From: Peteryoungia rhizophila
GTDB taxonomy: Bacteria > Pseudomonadota > Alphaproteobacteria > Rhizobiales > Rhizobiaceae
DNA: 64,000 nt
Assembly (NCBI RefSeq): GCF_004912145.1
Contig: NZ_STGT01000002.1
Location: 1-64,000 of the forward strand
Direction of reading: 5' to 3'
Shown: positions 55,052 through 63,294 of the stretch, piece by piece
Layout: each line of letters opens with the position of its first letter
How positions within the stretch are numbered: position 1 is the first letter of the stretch
Notes under the pieces: model-generated
Told to the model about the DNA's origin: nothing
The model's input: the letters and a program-made list of their open reading frames with translations, nothing else
The model's database searches: none
Translations under genes and position numbers: made by a program

Positions 55052-55939
55052 ATGACGAAACAGCGTGACATAATGCGGGCCGGGCTGATCGGATATGGCA
55101 TCCAGCGGTCGCTGACGCCTGCCATGCATATGCAGGAGGGGCTGGCCCATGGCCTCGACTACTCTTACGAACTCATCGACCTCAACGAACGCAAGCTCGG
55201 TCCCGATGACCTCGAAAACCTGATTGTCGAGGCGGAGGAGCGGGGGTTCTGCGGTCTGAACATCACATATCCCTGCAAGCAGAAGATTCTACCGCTGCTC
55301 ACCGACGTCTCGGATGATGCGCGCAAGCTGGGTGCTGTAAATACCGTTGTGCTGCGGGACGGGAAGCGGATCGGGCACAATACCGACTGGTGGGGTTTTG
55401 CGCAGGGGCTTACGCGGCAGTTGCCGGATGCAGATCTGACGTCCGTGATTCAGATCGGTGCAGGCGGGGCTGGCGCTGCGACAGCCTTTGCCGTGCTGGA
55501 GATGGGGGCGAAGGCGCTGGCCATCTCCGATATCGACCAGACGAAGTCTGCCGAATTGGCATCGCTGATGGCGGGACTTTTCCCCGAGGCGCGTGTCGAG
55601 CCGGTTCGAGAACTCTCGACCAGCGTCGAACGGGCGACGGGACTGGTGCATGCCACGCCCATGGGTATGGACAAGCATCCAGGCATTCCCTTGCCCGCGG
55701 ACTTGCTGAGACCGTCGCTCTGGGTTGCCGAGATCGTGTATTTTCCGCTCGACACGGCGCTCTTGCAGGCCGCCCGCAGGCGCGGGTGTCGCGTGGCGAA
55801 CGGCGGCGGGATGGCCGTCTTCCAGGCGGTCGGGGCATTTTCCCTGTTCACCGGTCTCGAACCTGACGTGAGCCGTATGCTCGGTCATTTCGAGATGCTG
55901 ACGCGCGGAGGCGGCGAGGTCCGCCTGCAGAGCGCATGA
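55052..55939 (+). CDS. Shikimate/quinate dehydrogenase (AroE-like, catabolic)
   Basis: A 295-residue AroE-family enzyme. The hydroxyacid pocket has QRSLTPAMH (Ser20, Thr22), the catalytic Lys76 is in NITYPCKQ, Asn97 is in GAVNTV and Asp112 in NTDWWGF. The nucleotide motif is GAGGAG. The Ser-x-Thr variant of the pocket (SLT) is like catabolic quinate/shikimate dehydrogenases rather than the biosynthetic SxS form. Next to quiC it should make 3-dehydroshikimate (or dehydroquinate). ATG 55052 with GGGAG is preferred to a TTG at 55001. The gene is under the palindromic operator described above. Confidence 0.88.
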   Translation: MTKQRDIMRAGLIGYGIQRSLTPAMHMQEGLAHGLDYSYELIDLNERKLGPDDLENLIVEAEERGFCGLNITYPCKQKILPLLTDVSDDARKLGAVNTVVLRDGKRIGHNTDWWGFAQGLTRQLPDADLTSVIQIGAGGAGAATAFAVLEMGAKALAISDIDQTKSAELASLMAGLFPEARVEPVRELSTSVERATGLVHATPMGMDKHPGIPLPADLLRPSLWVAEIVYFPLDTALLQAARRRGCRVANGGGMAVFQAVGAFSLFTGLEPDVSRMLGHFEMLTRGGGEVRLQSA

Positions 55940-56035
55940 AAGAATGAGGCGGCGTTGCCGGCAGCTGGGACGCTGCTGTGGCGCCGGTCCAAATGATTGC
56001 AATAACAGCCCAGGAGGGGCAGGGAGGAGGAAGAC

Positions 56036-56167
56036 ATGTCCGCGATGCTTACTATCGCTCGCCCCGTGACGGCGTCGATCGCCTTGCCGCTTTCCCGAAG
56101 TGCTTCTCCTGATGGCGTCCTGGCGGCTTGCAGTTCTCTACGCGAAATGCAGGGAGATCCGGTATGA
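56036..56167 (+). CDS. 43-codon ORF coupled to quiC
   Basis: A short frame beginning MSAMLTIARPVT and ending REMQGDPV. It is preceded by a strong Shine-Dalgarno (GGGAGGAGGAAG, 56022-56033) and its stop overlaps the quiC start in the ATGA form. I recognise no family. It has Ala/Ser/Leu-rich composition, a central Pro-Leu-Ser stretch and one Cys. It may be a leader peptide that couples translation to quiC, or a genuine small protein. Coding status is uncertain. Confidence 0.4.
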   Translation: MSAMLTIARPVTASIALPLSRSASPDGVLAACSSLREMQGDPV

Positions 56168-58053
56168 GGACCTCGATTGCAACAGTCTCCATCAGCGGTG
56201 AATTCGAAGAAAAGCTCGCAGCCATCGCGCGGGCCGGCTTCGACGCCGTCGAGATCTTCGAGAACGACTTCCTCGCCTTTGATCGTTCGCCGGCTGAAGT
56301 GGGCCAGATGGTTCGCGATCATGGCCTTGCTGTGTCGTTGTTTCAGCCGTTCCGCGATTTCGAGGGCATGCCCGAACCCTTTCGGTCCCGCAATTTCGAT
56401 CGCGCCGAGCGCAAGTTCGATCTCATGATGGAACTTGGCACGGACATGATGTTGATCTGCTCCAACACGTCGCCAGTCTCTCTCGGCGGGGTCGATCGGG
56501 CTGCAGAGGACTTTCACGCGCTGGGCGAGCGAGCGGCCCGCCGCGGCCTGAAGGTGGGATATGAGGCTCTCGCCTGGGGGCGGCATATCAACGACCATCG
56601 TGACGCTTGGGAGATCGTGCGTCGAGCGGACCATGCCAACATCGGGCTGATTCTGGACAGCTTCCATACCCTGTCCCGGAAGATCGATCTCAACTCGATC
56701 CGCACGATCCCCGGCGACCGCATCTTCATTGTGCAGCTTGCCGATGCGCCGCTGATCGAGATGGATCTCCTCTACTGGTCCCGGCATTTCCGCAACATGC
56801 CGGGCGAGGGGGATCTGCCGGTTGCGGCCTTTATGGAGGCCGTCGCGGCAACCGGTTACAACGGCTATCTCTCGCTGGAGATCTTCAACGACCAGTTTCG
56901 CGGTGGATCGCCAGATGCCATTTCGAAGGATGGTCGACGGTCGCTCGTCAACCTCATGGATCAGGTGGCGCGTGCCGAGCCGGCGATCCGCATCCCTGTC
57001 CCCGCCATGCCGCCCCGTGCCAAGGTCTTAGGTGTCGCCTTCATCGAATTCGCGGCAGGTGACGCCGAGGAGCGGGACCTGGAGGCGCTGTTCTCAATGC
57101 TCGGGTTCACAGCGGTCGCCCGGCACCGCAGCAAGGCGGTCACGCTCTATCGTCAGGGCGAAATCAATCTGATCATCAACAGGGAAGAGAGGGGCTTCGC
57201 CAATGCCTCCTATCTCGTCCATGGTGCCAATGCCTATGCCTTTGGCCTCATGGTCGATGATGCGGCTCAGGCGCATGCGCGGGCCCTGGAGCTGGGTGCC
57301 GAGGATTTTCGCCAGGCTGTGGGCCCAGGCGAGCTGCAGGTCCCGGCGATCCGTGGCGTGGGCGGCGGCATCGTCTATTTCCTCGATCAGAAGAGCGAGC
57401 TCGCTCGCATATTCGACGTCGAGTTCACCGCGATCGAAGGGGTTTCTGAATACGGTGCGGATGTCGGTCTGACCCGGATCGACCACCTCGCGCAGACGAC
57501 GCGTTACGAGGAGATGCTGACCTGGCTTCTGTTCTACACGTCGCAGCTCGACGCTTACAAGACGCCGGTGGTGGACATCGTCGACCCGGCGGGCCTCGTC
57601 AGAAGCCAGGTGGTCGAGACGCAGGACGGACGGCTGCGGATCACCCTCAACGGAGCGGAAAACCGCAATACACTCGCCGGCCGTTTCATCGCCGAAACTT
57701 TCGGCTCCGGCATCCAGCATCTCGCCTTCGAGACTGACGACATCTTTGCAACGGCCGAGGCGCTTGCCGCCCGCGGCTTTAGTGCGCTGGTCATTTCACC
57801 GAACTACTATGACGATATTGAAGCTCGGTTCGGCCTCGATCCGCAGTTGGTCGAGCGCATGAAGATCGCCAACATTCTCTATGATCGGGACGATGCAGGA
57901 GAGTATTTCCAGCTCTACTCCCCGACCTACGGTGAAGGATTCTTTTTCGAGATCGTCGAAAGACGCGGCTATCGCGGATATGGAGCGCCGAATGCGATCT
58001 TCCGGATCGCGGCCCTCAAGCGTCATCTGCGGCCAAGGGGGATGCCGAGATGA
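56164..58053 (+). CDS. quiC: 3-dehydroshikimate dehydratase (QuiC type, isomerase-HPPD fusion)
   Basis: A 629-residue two-part enzyme. Residues 1-275 form an AP-endonuclease/xylose-isomerase-like TIM barrel. The metal ligands Glu134 (GYEALAWG), Asp165 (LDSFH), Gln191 and Glu239 (SLEIFND) match those I recall for Pseudomonas QuiC1. Residues 285-629 are two VOC domains like 4-hydroxyphenylpyruvate dioxygenase, with His441, His519 and Glu596 in the positions of the iron triad. It dehydrates 3-dehydroshikimate to protocatechuate. The ATG 56164 has AGGGAG before it and overlaps the small ORF upstream. The C-terminal half is of uncertain function in all known fusions. Confidence 0.9.
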   Translation: MRTSIATVSISGEFEEKLAAIARAGFDAVEIFENDFLAFDRSPAEVGQMVRDHGLAVSLFQPFRDFEGMPEPFRSRNFDRAERKFDLMMELGTDMMLICSNTSPVSLGGVDRAAEDFHALGERAARRGLKVGYEALAWGRHINDHRDAWEIVRRADHANIGLILDSFHTLSRKIDLNSIRTIPGDRIFIVQLADAPLIEMDLLYWSRHFRNMPGEGDLPVAAFMEAVAATGYNGYLSLEIFNDQFRGGSPDAISKDGRRSLVNLMDQVARAEPAIRIPVPAMPPRAKVLGVAFIEFAAGDAEERDLEALFSMLGFTAVARHRSKAVTLYRQGEINLIINREERGFANASYLVHGANAYAFGLMVDDAAQAHARALELGAEDFRQAVGPGELQVPAIRGVGGGIVYFLDQKSELARIFDVEFTAIEGVSEYGADVGLTRIDHLAQTTRYEEMLTWLLFYTSQLDAYKTPVVDIVDPAGLVRSQVVETQDGRLRITLNGAENRNTLAGRFIAETFGSGIQHLAFETDDIFATAEALAARGFSALVISPNYYDDIEARFGLDPQLVERMKIANILYDRDDAGEYFQLYSPTYGEGFFFEIVERRGYRGYGAPNAIFRIAALKRHLRPRGMPR

Positions 58054-58124
58054 CGCCCCATGAGCAGAGAGCCATCAGTTCGCACCGCTTCGCGTCGTTG
58101 TCGCCTATCGCCAGGAGCGCAGCT

Positions 58125-58829
58125 TCAGTTTGCGACAGTGCCTCCGAGCGCAATCGTCAGCGATTGATCGATGTGACGGGAGAGCGCCTCGGCGGCGGCA
58201 TCGGCCGAGCCTTCGAGCATGGGCGTCAGGAAGGCGATGTGCTCCGCGATCACTCTCTTCGCATTGTCCCGGGTCACGCGAACCCTGGCCTGCGCCGTCA
58301 TCCGGATCTTGATGGCGGTCACCCGATAGACATTCGAGATCAGGCTGTTCTCCATCGCGCCGACCATGGCAGCATGCATATGCCAGTCATAGACCTGAAG
58401 GTCGCGCAGGAAAATCTGGAGATCGACAGTCTCGTCCGAGGACAGTCGCTCGCGTGCGGCCGTATGCCAGTCAAGCCAGCTCCGAATCACGGCCCGATCG
58501 AGCCGCTGGATCAGGTCCGGGATCGCGCTGAGCTCGATCACCCGCCGCATCTGGTAGGCTTCCCGGATAAAGGTGACGTCGAGGCTCGGCACCATCAGTC
58601 CTCGCTGGGGCAAGGTCTGCAAAAGGCCCTCGGCCTCAAGCCGCGGGATGGCCTCGCGGATGGCGCTCAGTGTCATCTCGGTCGTCTCGACCAGTTCGCG
58701 CTGGGAAATGATCTGGCCAGGCCTCAGTCGGCCCCAGTTGAGAAGTTCTTCGATCCGGCTGTAGGCGAGCTGTCGAAGAGAGTTCTCGCCTCCGGGCGAA
58801 GCTTGCCGTGCCGTCGCTCTGTCTTTCAT
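58125..58829 (-). CDS. GntR-family regulator (FCD domain)
   Basis: A 234-residue GntR regulator. The N-terminal winged helix (about 15-85) has LRPGQIISQRELVETTEMTL and LEAEGLLQTLPQRGLMVPS. The C-terminal FCD-type helical domain (about 90-225) includes the metal/ligand residues typical of the group (DWHMHAAM, AEHIAFLTPMLEG). It is divergent from the TRAP operon at 59005 and convergent with quiC. A palindrome identical in half-sites to the TetR promoter site lies 39 bp before its start, so it may share control with the TetR protein or use a different site. Confidence 0.88.
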   Translation of the reverse strand: MKDRATARQASPGGENSLRQLAYSRIEELLNWGRLRPGQIISQRELVETTEMTLSAIREAIPRLEAEGLLQTLPQRGLMVPSLDVTFIREAYQMRRVIELSAIPDLIQRLDRAVIRSWLDWHTAARERLSSDETVDLQIFLRDLQVYDWHMHAAMVGAMENSLISNVYRVTAIKIRMTAQARVRVTRDNAKRVIAEHIAFLTPMLEGSADAAAEALSRHIDQSLTIALGGTVAN

Positions 58830-58867
58830 GACTTCACACTGTTCGCGTTCGGGGTTGATAACAGTAC

Positions 58868-58881
58868 ACTAACATGTTAGT
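58868..58881. promoter_or_regulatory. Palindromic operator before TRAP operon
   Basis: ACTAACATGTTAGT is a perfect 14-bp palindrome with the same arms as 54967-54980 (ACTAAC-N2-GTTAGT). It lies in the gap between the GntR gene and the TRAP binding-protein gene, just after a TTGATA -35-like element (58855-58860). Confidence 0.65.
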
Positions 58882-59004
58882 TCGATATCAGTAAGGCAAG
58901 ATTGCTGTCCAGAGTGCGTTTGAAAACGTTTGGAGGAACGGAACGCGGCGGGGCAGCGAAGAAATCCAGTAATTTCTATAGTCAAAACGGGAGGAGACTA
59001 CGCA

Positions 59005-60021
59005 ATGAAACTCACAATGACCCGCCGCTTCCTGATGGCATCCGCCATCACGTTTACTGCTCTTGCGGTGAGCAGCCCACTTTCGTCTGTCGTCGCACAG
59101 GACAAGCCGGTCATCCGGATGTCGACGCCGGCATCCGAGACCGATCAACGCTCTGTCGCACTTTCGACCGTCTTCGGTCCGGCGATCAGTGAATTCGCAA
59201 CCTACCAGCCACACTACAACGCCTCACTCGTGCCGCAGGGGTCCGAACTCGAAGCTATCGCTGCGGGTGACCTGGAAATGTCGATCACATCGGCGCAGGA
59301 ACTCGCGAACTTCCTGCCGGAATTCTCCATTTTCGCCACCGGCTACGTGCACCGGAGTGCGCAGCATCAGGTCAATGTCTTTAACGACCCGATGATGGAT
59401 CCACTCAAGGCGAAGGTGGAAAGCGAGCTCGGCGTCAAGCTGCTCGCCGTCATGTATCTTGGAAAGCGCCATGTGAACCTGCGCTTCCCGCGTTCGGAGA
59501 AGAACGTCATGACTCCGGCCGATCTGGCTGGTGTCAATCTGCGCATGCCCGGCAGTGATGCCTGGCAGTTCCTCGGCCGCGCCATCGGTGCGAACCCGAC
59601 GCCGATGGCCTTCACCGAAATCTATACCGGTCTGCAGACCGGCTCGGTCGACGGTCAGGACAATCCGCTGCCCACGGTCGTCGATGCGAAGTTCTATGAG
59701 GTGACGAAGCAGGTCAGCCTGACCGCTCATCTCGTCGACCTGAACTATGTTGCCTTCTCCAAGGCCGTCTGGGACAAGTTGAGCCCTGAACAGCAGGCGG
59801 CTGTCCAGAAGGCTGCGGAAGATGCGGCGCAGTCGGGTCGTGAAGGCCAGCTGAAGAAGGAGGACGAACTCGTTGCCTTCCTGACGGAGCAGGGTCTCGA
59901 AGTCTATGAGCCCGATCTCAATGCCTTCCGCACGCATGTTCAGGCGCAATATGTCGGGTCGGAGTTCGCCAAGGCCTGGCCGGAAGGTCTTCTCGACAAG
60001 ATCAACGCTCTCGCCGACTAA
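59005..60021 (+). CDS. TRAP solute-binding protein (hydroaromatic/aromatic acid)
   Basis: A 338-residue DctP-type periplasmic protein. The signal peptide ends near VVAQ (29-32), where mature sequence begins DKPVIRMSTPASETDQRS. DctP landmarks follow: GSELEAIAAGDLEMSITSAQE, ADLAGVNLRMPGSDAW with the conserved Arg, and FTEIYTGLQTGSVDGQDNPL. ATG 59005 with GGGAGGAG is used; 25 upstream codons are unlikely. It is the first gene of a P-Q-M operon. Next to quiC and the AroE-like gene it probably takes up shikimate, quinate or a related acid. A hairpin follows at 60043. Confidence 0.9.
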   Translation: MKLTMTRRFLMASAITFTALAVSSPLSSVVAQDKPVIRMSTPASETDQRSVALSTVFGPAISEFATYQPHYNASLVPQGSELEAIAAGDLEMSITSAQELANFLPEFSIFATGYVHRSAQHQVNVFNDPMMDPLKAKVESELGVKLLAVMYLGKRHVNLRFPRSEKNVMTPADLAGVNLRMPGSDAWQFLGRAIGANPTPMAFTEIYTGLQTGSVDGQDNPLPTVVDAKFYEVTKQVSLTAHLVDLNYVAFSKAVWDKLSPEQQAAVQKAAEDAAQSGREGQLKKEDELVAFLTEQGLEVYEPDLNAFRTHVQAQYVGSEFAKAWPEGLLDKINALAD

Positions 60022-60042
60022 GCGATAGAACCAGTGACGTGG

Positions 60043-60062
60043 GCCGGGGAGACATCTCCGGC
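60043..60062 (+). other. Intercistronic hairpin after TRAP binding-protein gene
   Basis: GCCGGGGAGA and TCTCCGGC pair over 8 bp with a two-base G bulge, between the binding-protein and small-permease genes. It is weaker than the other intercistronic hairpins in the window but in the same position. Confidence 0.45.
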
Positions 60063-60100
60063 TCGCTCATTCAACGCTGCGTCCTGGCAAAGGTGACGAT

Positions 60101-60664
60101 GTGTCTTCTTTATCGAAACTGTTTCGTACATCGGCAGAGGCGGTCGCTGCCGTTCTCATGGCCTCCATGTTCGCGACGTTCATCCTGCAGGTGCTCGTGC
60201 GCTACACGGCACGCATGCCCTGGGTGGCGGAAAACATGCCATTCCTGCAGCCGGCCAATTTCGGATGGACGCTCGAGTTCTGTCTGGCCGTGTGGGTCTG
60301 GCTGATTTTCTGGGGGAACAGTTTCGTCGTCCGGGTCGAGGACCACGTCACTTTTGATGTGCTCTATGTTTCCGTGTCCCCTCGTATCCGACGCATCTTC
60401 ACAATCATCACCGGCCTTGCGGTCGCCATCGCCCTATTGTTGTCGGTCGCGCCCACCTGGGATCGGCTCTATATTCTCCGGCTGAAGAGGACTGCCACCC
60501 TGGGTGATCTCTTCGGCGATTGGATCCGGATGCGTGACGTCTACATGATCTACATCGTCTTTCTTGTCGCTGTGGCGGCCCGCTACTTCTGGCATGTCTG
60601 GCAGGCTCTGCGCGAAAGCCTCAACGGTCCTGCTAATTCTGGCCAGACAGGAGGCCAGGCATGA
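60101..60664 (+). CDS. TRAP transporter small permease (DctQ)
   Basis: A 187-residue four-helix DctQ subunit with an N-terminal helix ending FATFILQVLVRYTARMPW and a WLIFWGNSFVVRVEDHVTFD stretch typical of the family. It begins at GTG 60101 with AAAGGTGA before it; the ATG three bases earlier is in another frame. It overlaps the large permease gene by 4 bp. Confidence 0.87.
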   Translation: MSSLSKLFRTSAEAVAAVLMASMFATFILQVLVRYTARMPWVAENMPFLQPANFGWTLEFCLAVWVWLIFWGNSFVVRVEDHVTFDVLYVSVSPRIRRIFTIITGLAVAIALLLSVAPTWDRLYILRLKRTATLGDLFGDWIRMRDVYMIYIVFLVAVAARYFWHVWQALRESLNGPANSGQTGGQA

Positions 60665-61956
60665 GTATCGCTTTTCTTCTCTGCATCGTCATTCTCTTGG
60701 GCCTCGCCGTCATGGGGACGCCGATCGCCTATGCGATCCTGGTCGCATCACTGGCCTATCTGGCGGCCACCGGCCAGAGCATCGGCATCAGCGGCAAGAT
60801 CCTGATCGACGGGCTCTATCAGAGCTTCATCCTGCTTGCCGTGCCGCTCTTCATCATCGCCGCCAACATCATGAATGCCGGATCCGTCTCCGATCGCCTG
60901 CTGCAATTCTGTGTGGCGCTGGTCGGGCGTTTCCGGGGTGGCCTCGGCCATGTGAACATCCTCTCCTCGCTCGTCTTCTCCGGCATGTCGGGTTCGGCCA
61001 TCGCGGATGCCGCGGGTATCGGCAAGATGATCATCGACATGATGGTGAAGTCGGGTCACTACACGCGCGGCTATGCCGCTGCGATCACGGCTGCATCCGC
61101 CACGATTGGGCCGATCATTCCGCCGTCGATCCCGATGGTGCTCTATGCGCTCGTCTCGAACACCTCCATCGGCTTCCTCTTTCTCGGCGGCATCGTGCCG
61201 GGCCTGTTCATGGGCGCCGTGCTGATGGCCATGAATGCCTGGATTTCGCGTAAGCGGGGCTTCGCCAAGCATGAGCCCGTGCCGCTCAAGGATTTCCCGG
61301 CGCTCACGATCAATGCAGGTCCGGCGCTGATGATGCCCGCGATCCTGCTCTACGGCATCTATGGCGGTGTCACGACGCCGACCGAAGCGGCGGCGGTTGC
61401 AGCCTTTTACGCACTGATCTTGGCGACGATCTTCTACCGGTCGCTCAGTTTCAAGCATTTCTACGAGATCCTGGTCAGCAGTGCGCGCTCGTCGGCGGCC
61501 GTCGGCCTGATCATTGGCGGCGCACTCATCCTGAACTACATCGTCGCGTCAGAGAACATCCCGACTGTGGTTGCCAACGCGCTGGTCGGCCTGGATGTGC
61601 ATCCTCTGGTCTTCCTGCTCGGCATCAATCTGCTGCTTCTGGTTCTTGGCTGCTTCCTCGATGCATCAACGATCATCCTCGTCATCATTCCGCTCTTCAT
61701 ACCGACATGCCGTGCGCTCGGCATCGACCTCGTGCATTTCGGCGTGGTCGCCGTGGTGAATTGCATGATCGGTCTGATCACCCCGCCCTACGGCATCCTG
61801 CTCTTCGTCATCAATGCCGTGACCCGGATCCCGCTTGCGGAAATCATCCGGGAAATCTGGCTGTTCCTCGCCGCACTTCTCGTGGCGCTCCTGCTGCTGA
61901 TCCTCATACCCGATATCACGCTCATGCTGCCGCGAGCCCTCGGTTACGCCGGCTGA
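60661..61956 (+). CDS. TRAP transporter large permease (DctM)
   Basis: A 431-residue DctM permease with the landmarks GMSGSAIADAAGIGKMIID, ATIGPIIPPSIPMVLYALVS, DASTIILVIIPLFIPTCRALG and NCMIGLITPPYGILLFVINA. It pairs with the small permease and the binding protein upstream. It is related at family level only to the DctM at 9.4 kb. Confidence 0.93.
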   Translation: MSIAFLLCIVILLGLAVMGTPIAYAILVASLAYLAATGQSIGISGKILIDGLYQSFILLAVPLFIIAANIMNAGSVSDRLLQFCVALVGRFRGGLGHVNILSSLVFSGMSGSAIADAAGIGKMIIDMMVKSGHYTRGYAAAITAASATIGPIIPPSIPMVLYALVSNTSIGFLFLGGIVPGLFMGAVLMAMNAWISRKRGFAKHEPVPLKDFPALTINAGPALMMPAILLYGIYGGVTTPTEAAAVAAFYALILATIFYRSLSFKHFYEILVSSARSSAAVGLIIGGALILNYIVASENIPTVVANALVGLDVHPLVFLLGINLLLLVLGCFLDASTIILVIIPLFIPTCRALGIDLVHFGVVAVVNCMIGLITPPYGILLFVINAVTRIPLAEIIREIWLFLAALLVALLLLILIPDITLMLPRALGYAG

Positions 61957-61988
61957 TCGCAACTGTTCCGAAATTCGAGGTGCCTCCC

Positions 61989-62918
61989 ATGCCGCATAAC
62001 TTTCACGGGATCTTCCCCGTGGTCATCACGCCCTTCAATGAAGGCAACACAATCGACTGGGATGGATATTCTCGGCTGATCGAATGGTATATCGATCACG
62101 GCTCGCACGGTCTGTTTGCCGTCTGCCAGTCTTCGGAAATGATGTTTCTCTCACTCGAGGAGCGGTGTGCGCTGGCGGACTTCACGGTCCGGCAGGTGAA
62201 GGGGCGAGTGCCGGTCGTCGCCTCCGGGCATATTTCGCAGAGCATGGACGATCAGAAGGCGGAATTGCGGGCCATGGCCGAGACGGGTGTCGATGCCGTC
62301 GTGCTGGTCACGAACCGGCTTGCCGCCGCCGATGACGATGCGTCCGTCTTCATGACGCGGATGCAGGATCTGCTCGGTTCACTTCCCAGCGAGATGATGC
62401 TTGGCCTCTACGAGTGCCCGGCTCCCTATCGCCGCCTGCTGACCGATGACGAGGTGAAATGGTGTGCCGAGAGCGGCCGCTTCGCCTTTCTGAAGGATGT
62501 TTCCTGTGATCTCGACCACATCAGGCGTCGCCTTGCCATCGTTGAGAATACGCCGCTGGCGATCAACAATGCCAATGCTGCAATCGCCTGGCCTTTCCTG
62601 CAGGCCGGCGGACATGGCTTTTCCGGCGTGATGAACAACTTCCACCCCGATCTCTATCGCTGGCTCTACGATCACGGTGACGATCATCCAGAACTGGCCG
62701 CCGAACTAGACACTTTTCTCGTCCTTTCGGCGATGTCGGAGAGCCTCGGCTACCCGAAGCTCGCCAAGCACTACCATCGGCGCATCGGCACATTCTCGAA
62801 TGTCCACAGCCGCGCCGTCCCCCATGACATCACGGAGCGTCACTGGGCTGTGGAAACGATCCTCGACCATATCGTGACAGGGGCCGAGCGCTTCCGATCC
62901 AGAATTGCAAGCGCTTGA
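61989..62918 (+). CDS. DapA-family lyase/aldolase
   Basis: A 309-residue class-I aldolase fold of the dihydrodipicolinate synthase/N-acetylneuraminate lyase family. It has the N-terminal VVITPFNEG, the Schiff-base lysine in FAFLKDVSCD (Lys169) and the assisting tyrosine in GLYECPAP (Tyr141). True DapA proteins have a TGE-type phosphate/pyruvate motif (GTTGE); here it is CQSSE, so a keto-acid other than the standard DapA reaction is likely. It is 32 bp after the TRAP large permease gene and so probably in the same operon. What it does in a shikimate-type pathway is unclear. Confidence 0.85.
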   Translation: MPHNFHGIFPVVITPFNEGNTIDWDGYSRLIEWYIDHGSHGLFAVCQSSEMMFLSLEERCALADFTVRQVKGRVPVVASGHISQSMDDQKAELRAMAETGVDAVVLVTNRLAAADDDASVFMTRMQDLLGSLPSEMMLGLYECPAPYRRLLTDDEVKWCAESGRFAFLKDVSCDLDHIRRRLAIVENTPLAINNANAAIAWPFLQAGGHGFSGVMNNFHPDLYRWLYDHGDDHPELAAELDTFLVLSAMSESLGYPKLAKHYHRRIGTFSNVHSRAVPHDITERHWAVETILDHIVTGAERFRSRIASA

Positions 62919-63294
62919 CGTTTGCCTGATGCATGGGGGGATTTGCTCCTTCTGTCATTACGGGCGCCGCGATCAGGTCGACTGGCGTTCCACGAGGACG
63001 CACTCGACCTTCAGCTGTTCGTGCGAGCTGGCGAGGCCGCCAGCGAGGTCGGCGATACGCAATTCCGGAGCTATCGGGAAAGGCGTCGTCAAACGGCGGC
63101 GAAACGGGCCGTCACGGATATGGCAATCGAGCCGGCAGAGGCGTCGGATCACTCATGACTGGAGTGAAGTCTGTCCTGTATACAGGGTGACGGTGTTCTA
63201 GTGGATTCTGTCAGGCTAGACCAGGAATGGCGGTCCTGGGTTGACGTGATGTATACATTATGGCTTTCTATCCGGCGATAGAGGAGGAGCTGTC
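62919..63294. promoter_or_regulatory. 376-bp region with two TGTATACA palindromes
   Basis: CCTGTATACAGG (63175-63186) and ATGTATACAT (63249-63258) are perfect palindromes sharing TGTATACA, the core used by many FCD-type GntR regulators. The first lies 109 bp and the second 37 bp before the oxygenase start; a TTGACG -35-like element is at 63241. A third TGTATACA occurs inside the gene (63543-63550). An open frame at 62922-63158 begins at TTG without a Shine-Dalgarno and is not called; it might be a remnant. Confidence 0.55.

Noticed and set aside
62922..63158. A 78-codon frame between the DapA-like and vanA-like genes
   Set aside because: TTG start, no Shine-Dalgarno, Arg-rich end and no recognisable family; it may be a remnant but cannot be supported as a gene.
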